Shown here in pieces: positions 44,769 through 54,377 of a stretch of DNA of 64,000 bases. The stretch is from Bacteroidales bacterium (GTDB lineage: Bacteria > Bacteroidota > Bacteroidia > Bacteroidales > VadinHA17): contig JADJLX010000005.1 in assembly GCA_016709865.1 (NCBI GenBank), positions 992,001-1,056,000 of the forward strand, read 5' to 3'. The notes beneath the pieces are model-generated. The model did not search any database. It saw only the letters and a list, made by a program, of their open reading frames with translations, and was not told the DNA's origin. The position numbers were made by a program, and so were the translations under genes. Position 1 is the first letter of the stretch. Each line of letters starts with the position of its first letter.

Positions 44769-47700
44769 TTAAAAACCAAAACTTAAACCAAAAACATATT
44801 CTTTTTGCAAAGGAATAGCCTCCTGGTTACTTAACTCAGGATCCAGTCCACGCCATTCAGTGAAGGTAAGCAGGTTTCTTCCCGTAAAATATACTTTCAG
44901 TTTGGACAAACCAGCTTTTTCAGTAATTTTTGTGGGGAAATCATAAGAAACAGAAACATCTTTTAACCTAATAAAGCTTGCCGGATCATAAACATATCCT
45001 CTAATCCCTGCCATGTATTCTGCCTGCAAATTGTTCATGACAAATTCGTTGGTAGGATTATCAGGTGTCCACCAGTCTTTTTTGGTAGTATTTCTTCTGA
45101 TTACTGAGAATGTTTCAAGGTCAGTCATTAGCGGGAAGAGATTCTTGGTAATACCCTGTACGCCATGAATAAATATATCAAATTTGAATTGCTTGTATGT
45201 AAAGGAGTTGGTCAAGCCCCAAAGTAATTTTGGATCCTGCTGGCCAATAATCTGTTTATCATCAGCAGTAAGTTTACCATCACCGTTAACATCCTTTAGT
45301 TTAACAAATCCCGGCTGTGAGCCCCATGCTGCAGCCTCTGCTGATTCTTCAGTTTGCCATGTTCCAACCCATTCAAAATCATATATAACTCTGATAGGTT
45401 TACCAATAAACCAGCTATTTACAATATCATCCACTTCTTTGCCATTCTCGTCTACAATTCCATAAAGTGAGATAATTTTATTTCTCAGATAGGCAATATT
45501 TCCAGATGTAACCCATTGAAAACCACCTCTATCAATATTTTTTGAATTGATTGAAAATTCGAATCCCAAGTTCTGTGTTTTACCAATGTTCTGAGTTATT
45601 GAGTTTATTCCATGAACAGGAGATATTGTCCTGTTCAGAAGAAGATCTGAAGTGGTGGTATTATAGAAGTTTATTTCTCCTGAGATACGATCTTTAAGTA
45701 TTCCAAAGTCAATTCCTCCGTTTAGGGTACTAGATGTTTCCCATCCAAGTTCATCCTGACCCAACCTGCTGGGTACGTATCCTGCTGCCGTGGCTTTGCC
45801 ATCCACCATGTCTTCTGAACCTAATCTTGAAATAGATTCGTAAGCACCTACTGCCTGGTTACCATTTAACCCCCAGGAGGCTCTGATTTTTACTTTGTTA
45901 AACAGGTCCTTCCAGGGAAAAAATGGTTCACTTGAAAGATTCCAACCCATAGCAACGGATGGAAAGAAACCCCATTTCTTCTGTGCTCCGAATCCAGAAT
46001 ATCCATCTCTCCTCCCAGTCACTGTAAGAAGATAACGACTACTATAGGAATAATTCAGGCGGACCATCTGTGAAATCAATTTGGTGTCATTAAAAGTAAA
46101 ACCTGGCTGAATAAGTTCAGCCTGAGCAGCTGAGTAAATCTTAAGAAAATCATGAGGGAAACTGGAAGCAAATAATGTATTCGAACTGTTACTGTTTCCC
46201 TCATAACTATATAATGCAGTTGCAAAAATATTATGAAGTCCAAATTCTCTGTTATATGAGAAAATATTTTCAAGAACTGTATTATTATATAGAGAGCGAT
46301 CTGTATCTGCACTTCCGAGAGCACCTAAACCAGAAGCAGTATTTCTACCCCTGTAGGTATTACTATCGGTAAAACGTAATCTTATTCCTGAATTGATCCT
46401 GTAACTCAACCCTTTAATAAAAGGAAAATCGATAAGAACAAAATTATTAGTAAGAATCTGATAGGACTTATCGATATTATCATATAATAATCCCTGCAAA
46501 GGATTGGAGACTGTTAAATCTTCAGGCCATGGATACACTGTTAAATCACCATTTTCATCATATGGAGTACTTAATGGATTTGTCCATAGGAGACCTGACA
46601 TACTCGGACCCGACCCACTTCTGTCATCAAAGGAAAACTGAGTCCTGGTACCAATAGTCAACCAGTCTTTTATCTTTGTATCAACATTAACTCTGCTTGT
46701 AATACGCTTATAATCATCATTCACAGCTATCCCCTTTACATCCAGCAAACTACCTGCGATGTAGAATTTTGTATTCTGAAATCCACCTGAAGCAGAAAGA
46801 TTATGTTGTTGACTTGCCCCCTTACGTAATCCAAGATCTAACCAGTTTACACCTTTCCCTGCATCAAAAACGGCCTGCTCTGACAATGATATCTGGCCCG
46901 GAAAACGTGCCTGCTTAAAATTATAGAATTCTTCCCCTGTCATTATTTCCGGCAATTCAGAAAACTTCTGAACAGAATAATAACCATCATATGTAAGTGT
47001 AGTTTTTCCGACTGTTCCACTTTTAGTAGTTATTAATATTACTCCATTTGAACCTCTTGATCCATAAATAGCGGCTGCCGATGCATCTTTTAAAATTTCA
47101 ATCGACTGAACATCATTAGTGCTTATATCTCTAATCTGACCTCCATATGGAATACCATCAACAATAATTAGGGGACTATTGTCAGCAAGAATTGAGTTTC
47201 TACCCCTGATCATAATAACTTCACTTGGAGCAGCACCGGCAGATGACTGCTGGATCATGATTCCCGGAACTGATCCCTGAATTGCCTGAGCAATATTTAT
47301 ATTAGGTACATTTTCAAGTCTACCTTTTGGCAGAGAAGTTACTGTACCAGTAATATCGCTCTTCTTCTGTGTACCATATCCAACAACTACAACTTCTTCA
47401 AGGGTTGTAACATCGAGCTCCAGGCTGATATCTATTTTTGATCTTCCCGATACCAGCACTTCCTGAGATGAATAACCAATAAATGAGAATAGTAATGTAG
47501 CATCGGGTGCAGGCGCACTAATAGAGTAATTACCATTTATATCCGAATTTACTCCTATAGTTGTCCCTTTAAGAACGATACTGACACCTATAAGGCCCTC
47601 GCCTGTAGATGCATCAGTAACTTTACCTGTTATTATCTGCTGAGGGACCTCTTCCTTCAACATAATAACAATCAGGTTATTGTCCATTAATTTGTAATCA

Positions 47701-48005
47701 AACTCAGTTGATTTAAAAAGCTCATCAAGAACCTTATCAATATTTGCGTCTTCAACTTGAATATCAACAAGATTATCGATCGACTTCAGATCATCGTTAT
47801 AGAAAAATCGATAATTAGTCTCCTTTTCAAGAATTCCCAGGATCTCTTTTACAGATTTACCCTTTTCTTTCAGGGAAATCTGCCCAAATCCAGTTGCTGA
47901 AAGATTCAGTGTGAATATCAGCATAAGAATAATTGTCAGTTTCATAAATAAGAGGATTTTGTACATTCTCCGATGTGGAGAACAAGAAAACAATAAATTT
48001 TTCAT
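44769..48005 (-). CDS. SusC/RagA-like TonB-dependent transporter with STN domain
   Basis: A 1078-residue outer-membrane transporter. A long leader with the signal core MKLTIILMLIFTLNLSA is followed by an STN domain (about residues 43-115), a CarboxypepD_reg-like domain (about 123-200, ITGKVTDASTGEGLIGVSI), a plug (VVGYGTQKKSDITGTVTSL) and a 22-strand barrel ending in a terminal Phe (FGLSFGF). The STN domain is the hallmark of transporters that signal to a FecR anti-sigma factor. The fecR and sigma genes lie directly upstream on the same strand. It forms a substrate pair with the SusD lipoprotein. Confidence 0.97.
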   Translation of the reverse strand: MKNLLFSCSPHRRMYKILLFMKLTIILMLIFTLNLSATGFGQISLKEKGKSVKEILGILEKETNYRFFYNDDLKSIDNLVDIQVEDANIDKVLDELFKSTEFDYKLMDNNLIVIMLKEEVPQQIITGKVTDASTGEGLIGVSIVLKGTTIGVNSDINGNYSISAPAPDATLLFSFIGYSSQEVLVSGRSKIDISLELDVTTLEEVVVVGYGTQKKSDITGTVTSLPKGRLENVPNINIAQAIQGSVPGIMIQQSSAGAAPSEVIMIRGRNSILADNSPLIIVDGIPYGGQIRDISTNDVQSIEILKDASAAAIYGSRGSNGVILITTKSGTVGKTTLTYDGYYSVQKFSELPEIMTGEEFYNFKQARFPGQISLSEQAVFDAGKGVNWLDLGLRKGASQQHNLSASGGFQNTKFYIAGSLLDVKGIAVNDDYKRITSRVNVDTKIKDWLTIGTRTQFSFDDRSGSGPSMSGLLWTNPLSTPYDENGDLTVYPWPEDLTVSNPLQGLLYDNIDKSYQILTNNFVLIDFPFIKGLSYRINSGIRLRFTDSNTYRGRNTASGLGALGSADTDRSLYNNTVLENIFSYNREFGLHNIFATALYSYEGNSNSSNTLFASSFPHDFLKIYSAAQAELIQPGFTFNDTKLISQMVRLNYSYSSRYLLTVTGRRDGYSGFGAQKKWGFFPSVAMGWNLSSEPFFPWKDLFNKVKIRASWGLNGNQAVGAYESISRLGSEDMVDGKATAAGYVPSRLGQDELGWETSSTLNGGIDFGILKDRISGEINFYNTTTSDLLLNRTISPVHGINSITQNIGKTQNLGFEFSINSKNIDRGGFQWVTSGNIAYLRNKIISLYGIVDENGKEVDDIVNSWFIGKPIRVIYDFEWVGTWQTEESAEAAAWGSQPGFVKLKDVNGDGKLTADDKQIIGQQDPKLLWGLTNSFTYKQFKFDIFIHGVQGITKNLFPLMTDLETFSVIRRNTTKKDWWTPDNPTNEFVMNNLQAEYMAGIRGYVYDPASFIRLKDVSVSYDFPTKITEKAGLSKLKVYFTGRNLLTFTEWRGLDPELSNQEAIPLQKEYVFGLSFGF

Positions 48006-48187
48006 AATTTTGAAAGGTTAGGTTTTGGTTAACATGATTGACCATTGTTCGCGCATTTCGGCCATGATTGTTATCAACTCTGACTTAATTTCGGGAAAGA
48101 CAGCTGCAAACTGTTTTTCCCTTTTTTTTAAAATATCTGCATAGGCTAATGATTTTTTAATTTAGTATTTGAAATTCTTAATTACCA

Positions 48188-49351
48188 TTATCTAAGATGC
48201 TTGGAGTAATCATTCAATTGTTCTGTATCTGAACTCATATAAACAGTTTTGCCTTTCAGCGAATACTCAATTGGAGCAGTAAGTTTTATCACATTTAGCA
48301 CTTGTTCGAGAGTCTCATCCATAAGGACTCCGGTAAATCGATACTTCTTTATCTTTTCATCACTAAAAACAATAGAAACATCATATTTCCTCTGAAGTTC
48401 AATACACAGATTATCAAGACTTTCACCTCTGATAACCAGTCTTCCTTTTGTCCAGGCAACTACCTGACTTACATCAACTTTAGGTGATATTAATATATTT
48501 TCATATAGAGTCCTTACAGGCTTGGCATCCAGCGAATCCAGATTTCTAATCTTTTCAAGATTAAAGCTTTCAGTTTCCTTAATATATATTGCTTTTTGGT
48601 TTGGTATAAGATCTATAAACTGGCTCTTGTCATCCACATTTAATAGCTGTGAGATTTCTACTTTTCCTTCGATAAGAGTTGTTTCAATTATGCTCTCATC
48701 ATCATATGCCTTTATATTAAACTCGGTGCCAACAGCTTTTACATTAATATCACCCGCATTCACATTCAAAGGGATATCCAGGTTTTTAGCAACCTTAAAT
48801 AATGCCTCCCCTACCAGAACAAGGTCTCTGTTGGTAACATTAAAATTACTGCTGTATCTAATCGAACTTCCGGCATTCAGAATTACTTTAGTACTGTCAG
48901 GAAGAAGAATCTCAGAATTAGAGCCATAAGGAGCTTTTATTTCAGAAAAGCTGATTACACTAACTATATCAGTAGATTTATTAACCTGAGTTCGGGAGTA
49001 TAGACTGCCGAGAAAAAAAGCAGCGGCAGATATAGCTGCAATAGTAAGTGTATTTATAATTTTCCGCCTGAGTTTAATTTCCTTTCCTGAACTCAAACTC
49101 TTTTCCCGGGGACGATTTTTCTGTTCTATCTCGTTCAGTATACTATTATAAATACGATCAAAATCCTGACTGTTCCCGGAATCTGAATAGTCTTCATTGA
49201 ATTCAGTCAGTTGTTTGTAAAGGATTTCCTTTATTAATCTTTCATTATCTGGTGATTGTATTAAATCATAGAACTGAAGCTTTTCTTCTGCTGTTGAATT
49301 CCCATCGAGAATCTTCTTTAAAAGACTATCAAGATCAGTATTAGTTTTCAC
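48188..49351 (-). CDS. FecR-family anti-sigma factor
   Basis: A 387-residue FecR protein. A cytoplasmic sigma-binding N-terminus (about 1-95) is followed by a single membrane helix (about 98-118, IINTLTIAAISAAAFFLGSL), a FecR beta domain (APYGSNSEILLPDSTKVILNAGSS to about 235) and a C-terminal DUF4974/STN-like domain (about 310-380). The start is GTG at 49351; no upstream ATG is in frame. It should hold the ECF sigma factor at the membrane until the SusC transporter binds its substrate. It lies between the sigma gene and SusC, with about 180 bases before SusC. Confidence 0.95.
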   Translation of the reverse strand: MKTNTDLDSLLKKILDGNSTAEEKLQFYDLIQSPDNERLIKEILYKQLTEFNEDYSDSGNSQDFDRIYNSILNEIEQKNRPREKSLSSGKEIKLRRKIINTLTIAAISAAAFFLGSLYSRTQVNKSTDIVSVISFSEIKAPYGSNSEILLPDSTKVILNAGSSIRYSSNFNVTNRDLVLVGEALFKVAKNLDIPLNVNAGDINVKAVGTEFNIKAYDDESIIETTLIEGKVEISQLLNVDDKSQFIDLIPNQKAIYIKETESFNLEKIRNLDSLDAKPVRTLYENILISPKVDVSQVVAWTKGRLVIRGESLDNLCIELQRKYDVSIVFSDEKIKKYRFTGVLMDETLEQVLNVIKLTAPIEYSLKGKTVYMSSDTEQLNDYSKHLR

Positions 49352-49474
49352 AGTTTAAAAAATTACTATTTCAACTAATACATTTCAAAGGAGCTAAATA
49401 CTCACAGAAATTATAAATATTTTTAAATTAATTTTATGTTATCATCTCAACACGCAGATTATAAAGAACTTACA

Positions 49475-50032
49475 CTATGCACTTATTTCCGGTTTAAGAT
49501 GTTCTCTCAATATTTTAGTTGCTCTGTATAACTGGTTTTCAACAGTCCGTACAGACAGATCTAATTTTTGAGCAATTTCTTCATTTGATAATCCATCAAA
49601 ACGACTGAAATTCATGATTTTCTGTTGCTGGGCAGGAAGACTTGAAATTATTCTATCAATTTTTTTTTCAAGTTCTGTTGAATATATCTGCTCATAAGTC
49701 TGGTTTGCAGTTTTTTCCGGCTGCAGCAATTCATGATTTACATATCTGAGATGAACTGCCCTTTTTTTAAAAATATTATAAATATGGTTAATTGTAGCTT
49801 TATAGAGAAAACTTTTCACAGATAGTCTCTCATCAAGGTTTCTGCGATTCTCCCAAAGGCTAACAAAAACTATCTGAACTGTTTCCTCTGCATCAACAGA
49901 ATCATCAAGGTACTTTAATGAAAAAAGATAAAGTTTGTTCTTATACTTGTTATACAACTTCTCAAAAGCCTCAAGACTTCCATTCCTTAACCTGAATGTC
50001 AGGATGCTGTCAACAATTGTATCAGTGCTCAA
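49475..50032 (-). CDS. ECF sigma-70 factor
   Basis: A 185-residue ECF sigma factor with region 2 (LYNKYKNKLYLFSLKYLDDSVDAEETVQ) and region 4 (LPAQQQKIMNFSRFDGLSNEEIAQKLDLS). The best start is TTG at 50032, reading M-S-T-D-T; no in-frame ATG occurs between the upstream stop and region 2. Together with the FecR gene it should activate the SusC/SusD operon on ligand binding. It lies divergent from the TonB receptor at 50170, with 137 bases between. Confidence 0.94.
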   Translation of the reverse strand: MSTDTIVDSILTFRLRNGSLEAFEKLYNKYKNKLYLFSLKYLDDSVDAEETVQIVFVSLWENRRNLDERLSVKSFLYKATINHIYNIFKKRAVHLRYVNHELLQPEKTANQTYEQIYSTELEKKIDRIISSLPAQQQKIMNFSRFDGLSNEEIAQKLDLSVRTVENQLYRATKILREHLKPEISA

Positions 50033-50112
50033 AATAGTCAGAATTAGTAGTGAAACTTAGGTATAAAAAAGCTGACAAAAAAATTCAATTTCGCAATTAA
50101 CATTATTTAACT

Positions 50113-50140
50113 TCTGATATTATAAAGACAACTACTTTTG
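50113..50140 (+). promoter_or_regulatory. Putative promoter of the TonB-dependent receptor
   Basis: A perfect -7 box TACTTTTG (50133-50140) lies 29 bases ahead of the ATG at 50170. A one-mismatch -33 word TCTG sits at 50113-50116, 16 bases upstream, the same spacing as at 15663. Confidence 0.5.
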
Positions 50141-50169
50141 CTTTCTTAAAACTAACAACAAACATAATT

Positions 50170-52191
50170 ATGCCGCATTTTAATGATAAATATGATAAAA
50201 AAGTGAATTACAGGCTGTTTCATATTACCCTAATTCTTATAGTTATTATTCTTTTTCATAACCAATATGAAATATCTGCACAGATCTCAAATCTGTCTGA
50301 CAAAACCATCGAAATTGACTCCGTGGTAATCAGGGCAAAAAAGGAAACAAGGAATCTGATGAAAAGACCTTATACCGAGCCCAATTCAATATTCCCGTCG
50401 ATAAGTAAATTAACTTTTGCTGAGATAAAAAGGCAGGGAGCAACCAACCTTGTTGAGGCTATGAATTACATCCCGGGCGGACTCATTGAAACGCGGGGAA
50501 GGCAGGTGAAACAGTTCTTTTCGGTAAGAGGACAGAAATATCCTTATCCCGATTATGCCATCGATGGTGTATGGCAAAAGGAATTTGAGGAACTGCCATA
50601 TTTCTTCTCTACCTCCGATATAGAGGAAATAGAGGTAGTAAGATCAAGTGCGGCTCTTTTAACAGGATTATCGGGAATGGCCGGACTTATAAATGTTAAG
50701 ACAAGGGAATACAATAAGATGGAGACAAACATAGAAATGGAATATGGCTCCTACAATTCATTGCATACTCACTTGTCAAATGGCAGCAAAATCGGAAATC
50801 TCTCTTACTCAGCAGGAATAGGCTATGATAAAAGTGATGGTCCCACTGGTTCTCATTCAAAAGAAAATATGGCTGATCTGTTTACCCAGGTTAAGTGGCA
50901 GCCTTCTGAAAAACTTTCAGTTAAAGCAAACCTTTTCTATCTGAACGGAAAAAGAGAACTGCGAATCGCTGAATTACCTGCTGATAAAAGGTACCGTGAT
51001 ATGATCCAGAATTTCAACCCGGTGCAGGCTGTCCTTACGAACTTAAAAACTGTTTATTCACCAAATGAAAAGCTCTCTTCTGAACTTCAGATATTCTATT
51101 CTTACCGCAATCCGACCTTCAACGATGAGGTCAAACTTACATCTTCCAATGAGAAGGATTCGGAATATGGTTTTAACTTCATCCAGTCAGTTGCTGTTAC
51201 TAATTTTAATATTATCCGCTTTGGCGCTCTTTACAATCACTGGATTGCTCCAAACGGCAAGAGATTCTATACAGGCAAACGCTGTGATACTGAGACATTT
51301 TCAGCAGTTCTTGTAGATGAACAACGGATTGGCCGGGTAACTCTTGATGCAGGAGTACGTCTCACCAGAACCTATATGAATGACTACGGGGCATTCAATA
51401 TTGAAGGAGATGGTGCAGCATTTAAGAATGTAACTTCCATTCAGGACCAGTGGGAACCTGCGATAATTCAGGGTAGTCTTGGCGCGTCTTACCGCATTAA
51501 CAATCTGCTTTCTGCATATTTCAACTCTGCTGCCGGACAGGTAAAACCGCGACAGGGCTCCCTTACAACCGAACTGAATGTCCCATTGAATGAGCTCAGG
51601 TATAAATTTGATCTGGGAATTGTGAGAACAATCGGAATAAATGGCAAGGTTTCCGCCACTGCCTTCGGAGTAGTTCAGAATGATGCAATTGCCTTAAGCG
51701 GAGACACTTATCTTGATGCAGCAACTAATATCAGAAGGGAATTGTATGTAAACCGCGACCAGGAACAATATGGAATTGAGTTGGAAATATTGTCACCTGA
51801 AGTTTACAGAATGTTTGAACCATTTCTGAACTTAACAATCATGAAATCAGCTTTGATAGAGTCAGGAACCAGGGTGACAAACAAGGAGAATCCGGTATTG
51901 ATTTCAAGCGGAGGCATATATTTCAAAAAGAAAAATATCGATATCAATCTTCTGGGAAAGTATATTTCGAAATTTGAGAATGACAGGTTTGCTGCACCTG
52001 CAGACGGCCCTCAGCCTCTCGGTGATTTCTTCACTGCTGATATAAACGGAGGATATACATTTAAAGGCAAGATACCTGTAAGAGTGTATCTTAAGGTTAA
52101 GAATATATCCGACAAAAGATATTCAACAGTAATTGGATATCCCGATTTTGGCAGGATGATTTACGGGGGGATTCAGATAAAATTTGGATAA
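50170..52191 (+). CDS. TonB-dependent outer-membrane receptor
   Basis: A 673-residue TonB receptor without STN or CarboxypepD_reg domain. After a signal segment (about residues 17-36, ending ISAQ) comes a plug (about 50-175, with KRQGATNLVEAMNYIPGGLIETRGR and the EEIEVVRSSAALLTGLSGMAGLINVKT segment), then a barrel ending SDKRYSTVIGYPDFGRMIYGGIQIKFG with terminal-strand character. The short barrel and complete plug point to a siderophore, cobalamin or metal-chelate receptor in place of a SusC-type glycan transporter. It is monocistronic, with a heptamer array directly after its stop. Confidence 0.94.
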   Translation: MPHFNDKYDKKVNYRLFHITLILIVIILFHNQYEISAQISNLSDKTIEIDSVVIRAKKETRNLMKRPYTEPNSIFPSISKLTFAEIKRQGATNLVEAMNYIPGGLIETRGRQVKQFFSVRGQKYPYPDYAIDGVWQKEFEELPYFFSTSDIEEIEVVRSSAALLTGLSGMAGLINVKTREYNKMETNIEMEYGSYNSLHTHLSNGSKIGNLSYSAGIGYDKSDGPTGSHSKENMADLFTQVKWQPSEKLSVKANLFYLNGKRELRIAELPADKRYRDMIQNFNPVQAVLTNLKTVYSPNEKLSSELQIFYSYRNPTFNDEVKLTSSNEKDSEYGFNFIQSVAVTNFNIIRFGALYNHWIAPNGKRFYTGKRCDTETFSAVLVDEQRIGRVTLDAGVRLTRTYMNDYGAFNIEGDGAAFKNVTSIQDQWEPAIIQGSLGASYRINNLLSAYFNSAAGQVKPRQGSLTTELNVPLNELRYKFDLGIVRTIGINGKVSATAFGVVQNDAIALSGDTYLDAATNIRRELYVNRDQEQYGIELEILSPEVYRMFEPFLNLTIMKSALIESGTRVTNKENPVLISSGGIYFKKKNIDINLLGKYISKFENDRFAAPADGPQPLGDFFTADINGGYTFKGKIPVRVYLKVKNISDKRYSTVIGYPDFGRMIYGGIQIKFG

Positions 52192-52195
52192 ATCA

Positions 52196-52286
52196 GGTAC
52201 GGGGTACGAGGTGTGAGGTGTGCGTCGTGCGTCGTGCGTCGTGAGTCGTGAGTCGTGAGTCGTGAGTCGTTAGTCGTTAGTCCTGT
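52196..52286. repeat. Heptanucleotide tandem array between convergent genes
   Basis: Thirteen consecutive 7-base units without interruption, in phase from 52196: GGTACGG, GGTACGA, GGTGTGA, GGTGTGC, then GTCGTGC (2 copies), GTCGTGA (4), GTCGTTA (2) and GTCCTGT. The stop codon of the PAP2 gene (52277-52279) lies inside the array. Confidence 0.85.
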
Positions 52287-52882
52287 GCCCGTTTTGCGTT
52301 TAGCTTCTTATTAACATTATATGTAAGCCAGGCACACCCTGAACCAATAATGGCCCCTGCGAGTACATCAGAGGGATAGTGAACACCCAGATGCATTCTT
52401 GAATTTCCTACTGTACCAGCCCATGCATAGGAAGGTGCAATTACGTACCATTTAGGATAGGTCAGGCTCAATGATGTGGCAGTAGCAAATGCACTGGAAG
52501 TATGACCTGAAGGGAAAGACGGGCTGCCTGCCCCTGATTTTTTAGTGATATCAGGATATGTTACAAAAGGTCTGTCACGTCCAATTGAGTATTTTAAAGC
52601 AGTCGTAACTACCTCATTAACAGCAATTGCTGCTGCTATGGTACATGTATTTTTTAATAATTGTTTATCATCATTAATAAGGCCTAATGTTCCCATTGCA
52701 ACAGGTGCGGCTATAACAATATATGCATTTGAATTTGAAGCAAAACGGAAAAACCTGTCAGACGGCAAAGACTCGGATGAATTGACTGAACGTAATAATC
52801 TGATATCAGCACTCTGGGAGAAGAGTCTGGCTTCAAATAAAATTAATATAATGATGAATACAGTTTTATTGATTCGCATCAA
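52277..52882 (-). CDS. PAP2 superfamily phosphatase
   Basis: A 201-residue membrane-associated phosphatase with the complete three-part PAP2 site: KYSIGRDRP, PSFPSGHTS and SRMHLGVHYPSDVL. A signal-like helix (residues 8-22) precedes it. Substrates of the family are phosphatidic acid, undecaprenyl pyrophosphate and other lipid phosphates; the neighbouring isoprenoid gene idi hints at undecaprenyl pyrophosphate. Its last codons and stop come from the heptamer array at 52196-52286. It lies one base downstream of idi. Confidence 0.94.
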   Translation of the reverse strand: MMRINKTVFIIILILFEARLFSQSADIRLLRSVNSSESLPSDRFFRFASNSNAYIVIAAPVAMGTLGLINDDKQLLKNTCTIAAAIAVNEVVTTALKYSIGRDRPFVTYPDITKKSGAGSPSFPSGHTSSAFATATSLSLTYPKWYVIAPSYAWAGTVGNSRMHLGVHYPSDVLAGAIIGSGCAWLTYNVNKKLNAKRAQD

Positions 52883-53419
52883 TTATAAGTCATTATTCTT
52901 CCCGTTCAGCAAATGTGAATTTACTTTCTCATAAATCTGTTTAAACCAATAGGTATAATTATCAGGGTTGGCAAGAATATCTTTATGCAGATCAGCATAG
53001 GTAATCTTTTTCCAGGCGTCTACCTCAGTTGTATTAATCACGGGATCGTTGTCGGAGATACCGATAAAGACATGATCCAACTCGTATTCAGTAAGTTCAT
53101 TATCAAGCTTTTCCTTATAAATAAAACTAAACAGCCTTTTTAATTTGCATGTGATTCCCATCTCCTCAACAAGTCTGGCTGTGGCTGATTCCATATCTGA
53201 TTCTCCGGGGGCTGGATGGGTACAACAGGTGTTGGTCCATAATCCTTTTGAATGATACTTATCCATTGCTCTTTTCTGGAGTATCCATTCTTCCTTTGAA
53301 TTGATAATAAACACCGATACTGCTCTGTGTAAAAGCGCTTTCCTGTGAACCTCCATCTTCTCCATAAAACCTGAAGGCTCATCATTTTCGTTTACCAGTA
53401 TTACCAGATTCTCTCTCAT
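52883..53419 (-). CDS. idi: Isopentenyl-diphosphate delta-isomerase (type I, Nudix)
   Basis: A 178-residue type I isomerase that interconverts IPP and DMAPP. The Nudix fold carries the hallmark TNTCCTHP (residues 62-69) with catalytic C66, and E113 in EYELDHVF matches the catalytic Glu. The metal-binding His (H25, H31) and Glu (E85/E86 in RLVEEMGI) are present. It is followed by the PAP2 gene one base on and preceded by the glutathione peroxidase gene seven bases away, so the three look co-transcribed. Confidence 0.94.
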   Translation of the reverse strand: MRENLVILVNENDEPSGFMEKMEVHRKALLHRAVSVFIINSKEEWILQKRAMDKYHSKGLWTNTCCTHPAPGESDMESATARLVEEMGITCKLKRLFSFIYKEKLDNELTEYELDHVFIGISDNDPVINTTEVDAWKKITYADLHKDILANPDNYTYWFKQIYEKVNSHLLNGKNNDL

Positions 53420-53425
53420 AAATTC

Positions 53426-53908
53426 TTATTTCAAAAGTTTCTCAATGTCTTTAGTAAGTTTCTCAGGCACTGTGGTCGGTGAAAACCTTTTAACCGGAAT
53501 TCCATTTTTGTCGATTAGAAACTTTGCAAAGTTCCATTTTATTTTTTTACCGAAAGTCCCTGGTAACTTGTCTTTCAGATATTTATAAATAGGGTGTGCT
53601 CCTTCGCCGTTAACATCAATTTTTGAGAACATCTGAAACGATACTCCATAGTTTATAAGACACCCTTCCGAAATCTCCTTTTCTGTACCCGGCTCCTGAT
53701 TTCCAAACTGGTTACAGGGGAAACCAAGTATCACCAGTCCCTGGTCCTTATATTTCTGGTTGAGGTTCTCAAGTCCCTCATATTGAGGAGTCAGTCCGCA
53801 TTTACTCGCAGTGTTTACCACCAGAACCACCTTTCCTCTGTACGATTCCATACTTATGTCTTTTCCCTGAAGCGACCTGGCGGTAAACTGATAAAAGTTA
53901 TTTTCCAT
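53426..53908 (-). CDS. Glutathione peroxidase family protein (Cys type)
   Basis: A 160-residue peroxidase with the GPx tetrad: C37 in NTASKCGLT, Q in FPCNQFGNQEPGT, and W/N in WNFAKFLI. The active residue is Cys and not Sec, and no dimerisation loop is seen, so thioredoxin is the likely reductant. It probably reduces lipid or hydrogen peroxides in the cytoplasm or periphery. It sits 16 bases after the DUF3788 gene in the same direction. Confidence 0.96.
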   Translation of the reverse strand: MENNFYQFTARSLQGKDISMESYRGKVVLVVNTASKCGLTPQYEGLENLNQKYKDQGLVILGFPCNQFGNQEPGTEKEISEGCLINYGVSFQMFSKIDVNGEGAHPIYKYLKDKLPGTFGKKIKWNFAKFLIDKNGIPVKRFSPTTVPEKLTKDIEKLLK

Positions 53909-53924
53909 TATTAAAATGCCTTCC

Positions 53925-54356
53925 CTATTTTAGTTTGCTCTTGATCTCTGCAAGCATAAAAACAATATCAAGATCATCATTGTTCATTATCTTGGTCGAA
54001 ATCGCTCTAATTGCTCCGTATCGCTTAGCTGTTTTGAAGTCATCTTTGACGGTTTGAGGAAGATTACTCTGATTAAGTACAGGTTCAGCCTTGTCGCCAA
54101 AGTAGAATGTTATCCTGAACGAATCGGCATGAATGGCACCCCAAAATAGGGTTTTCTTTTTCTGAACCATCTTAAAGAGCCACTGATTTCCATCTTTATA
54201 GTAATTCCAGCTTCCTGATGATTCTTTATATCTGACTGAGATCTCCGACAGAAGCTTTTTCCAAAGCGGCATCTTCTCTTTAAGAACAGAGGAAAGAACA
54301 TTATCATCAACTTCAACGGATTTATCAGATAAAACCAATTTTTCGATTTCTTCCAT
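53925..54356 (-). CDS. DUF3788 family protein
   Basis: A 143-residue protein matching DUF3788: MPLWKKLLSEISVRYKESSGSWNYY, then KKKTLFWGAIHADSFRITFYFG and a late GAIRAIST segment. No signal or membrane helix is present. The family has no settled function. I choose the ATG at 54356 over the one at 54380 because a promoter -7 box (TAACTTTG) covers 54378-54385. It is the first gene of the run into glutathione peroxidase, idi and PAP2. Confidence 0.8.
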   Translation of the reverse strand: MEEIEKLVLSDKSVEVDDNVLSSVLKEKMPLWKKLLSEISVRYKESSGSWNYYKDGNQWLFKMVQKKKTLFWGAIHADSFRITFYFGDKAEPVLNQSNLPQTVKDDFKTAKRYGAIRAISTKIMNNDDLDIVFMLAEIKSKLK

Positions 54357-54377
54357 ATCAGATAAATTTAAAGCCCT

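Noticed and set aside
43045..48005. Polysaccharide utilisation locus with degradative enzymes
   Set aside because: No glycoside hydrolase, lyase or sulfatase is adjacent, so the ligand cannot be called a glycan.
52196..52286. CRISPR-like array
   Set aside because: Units are seven bases with no spacers and no cas genes nearby; it is a simple tandem array.
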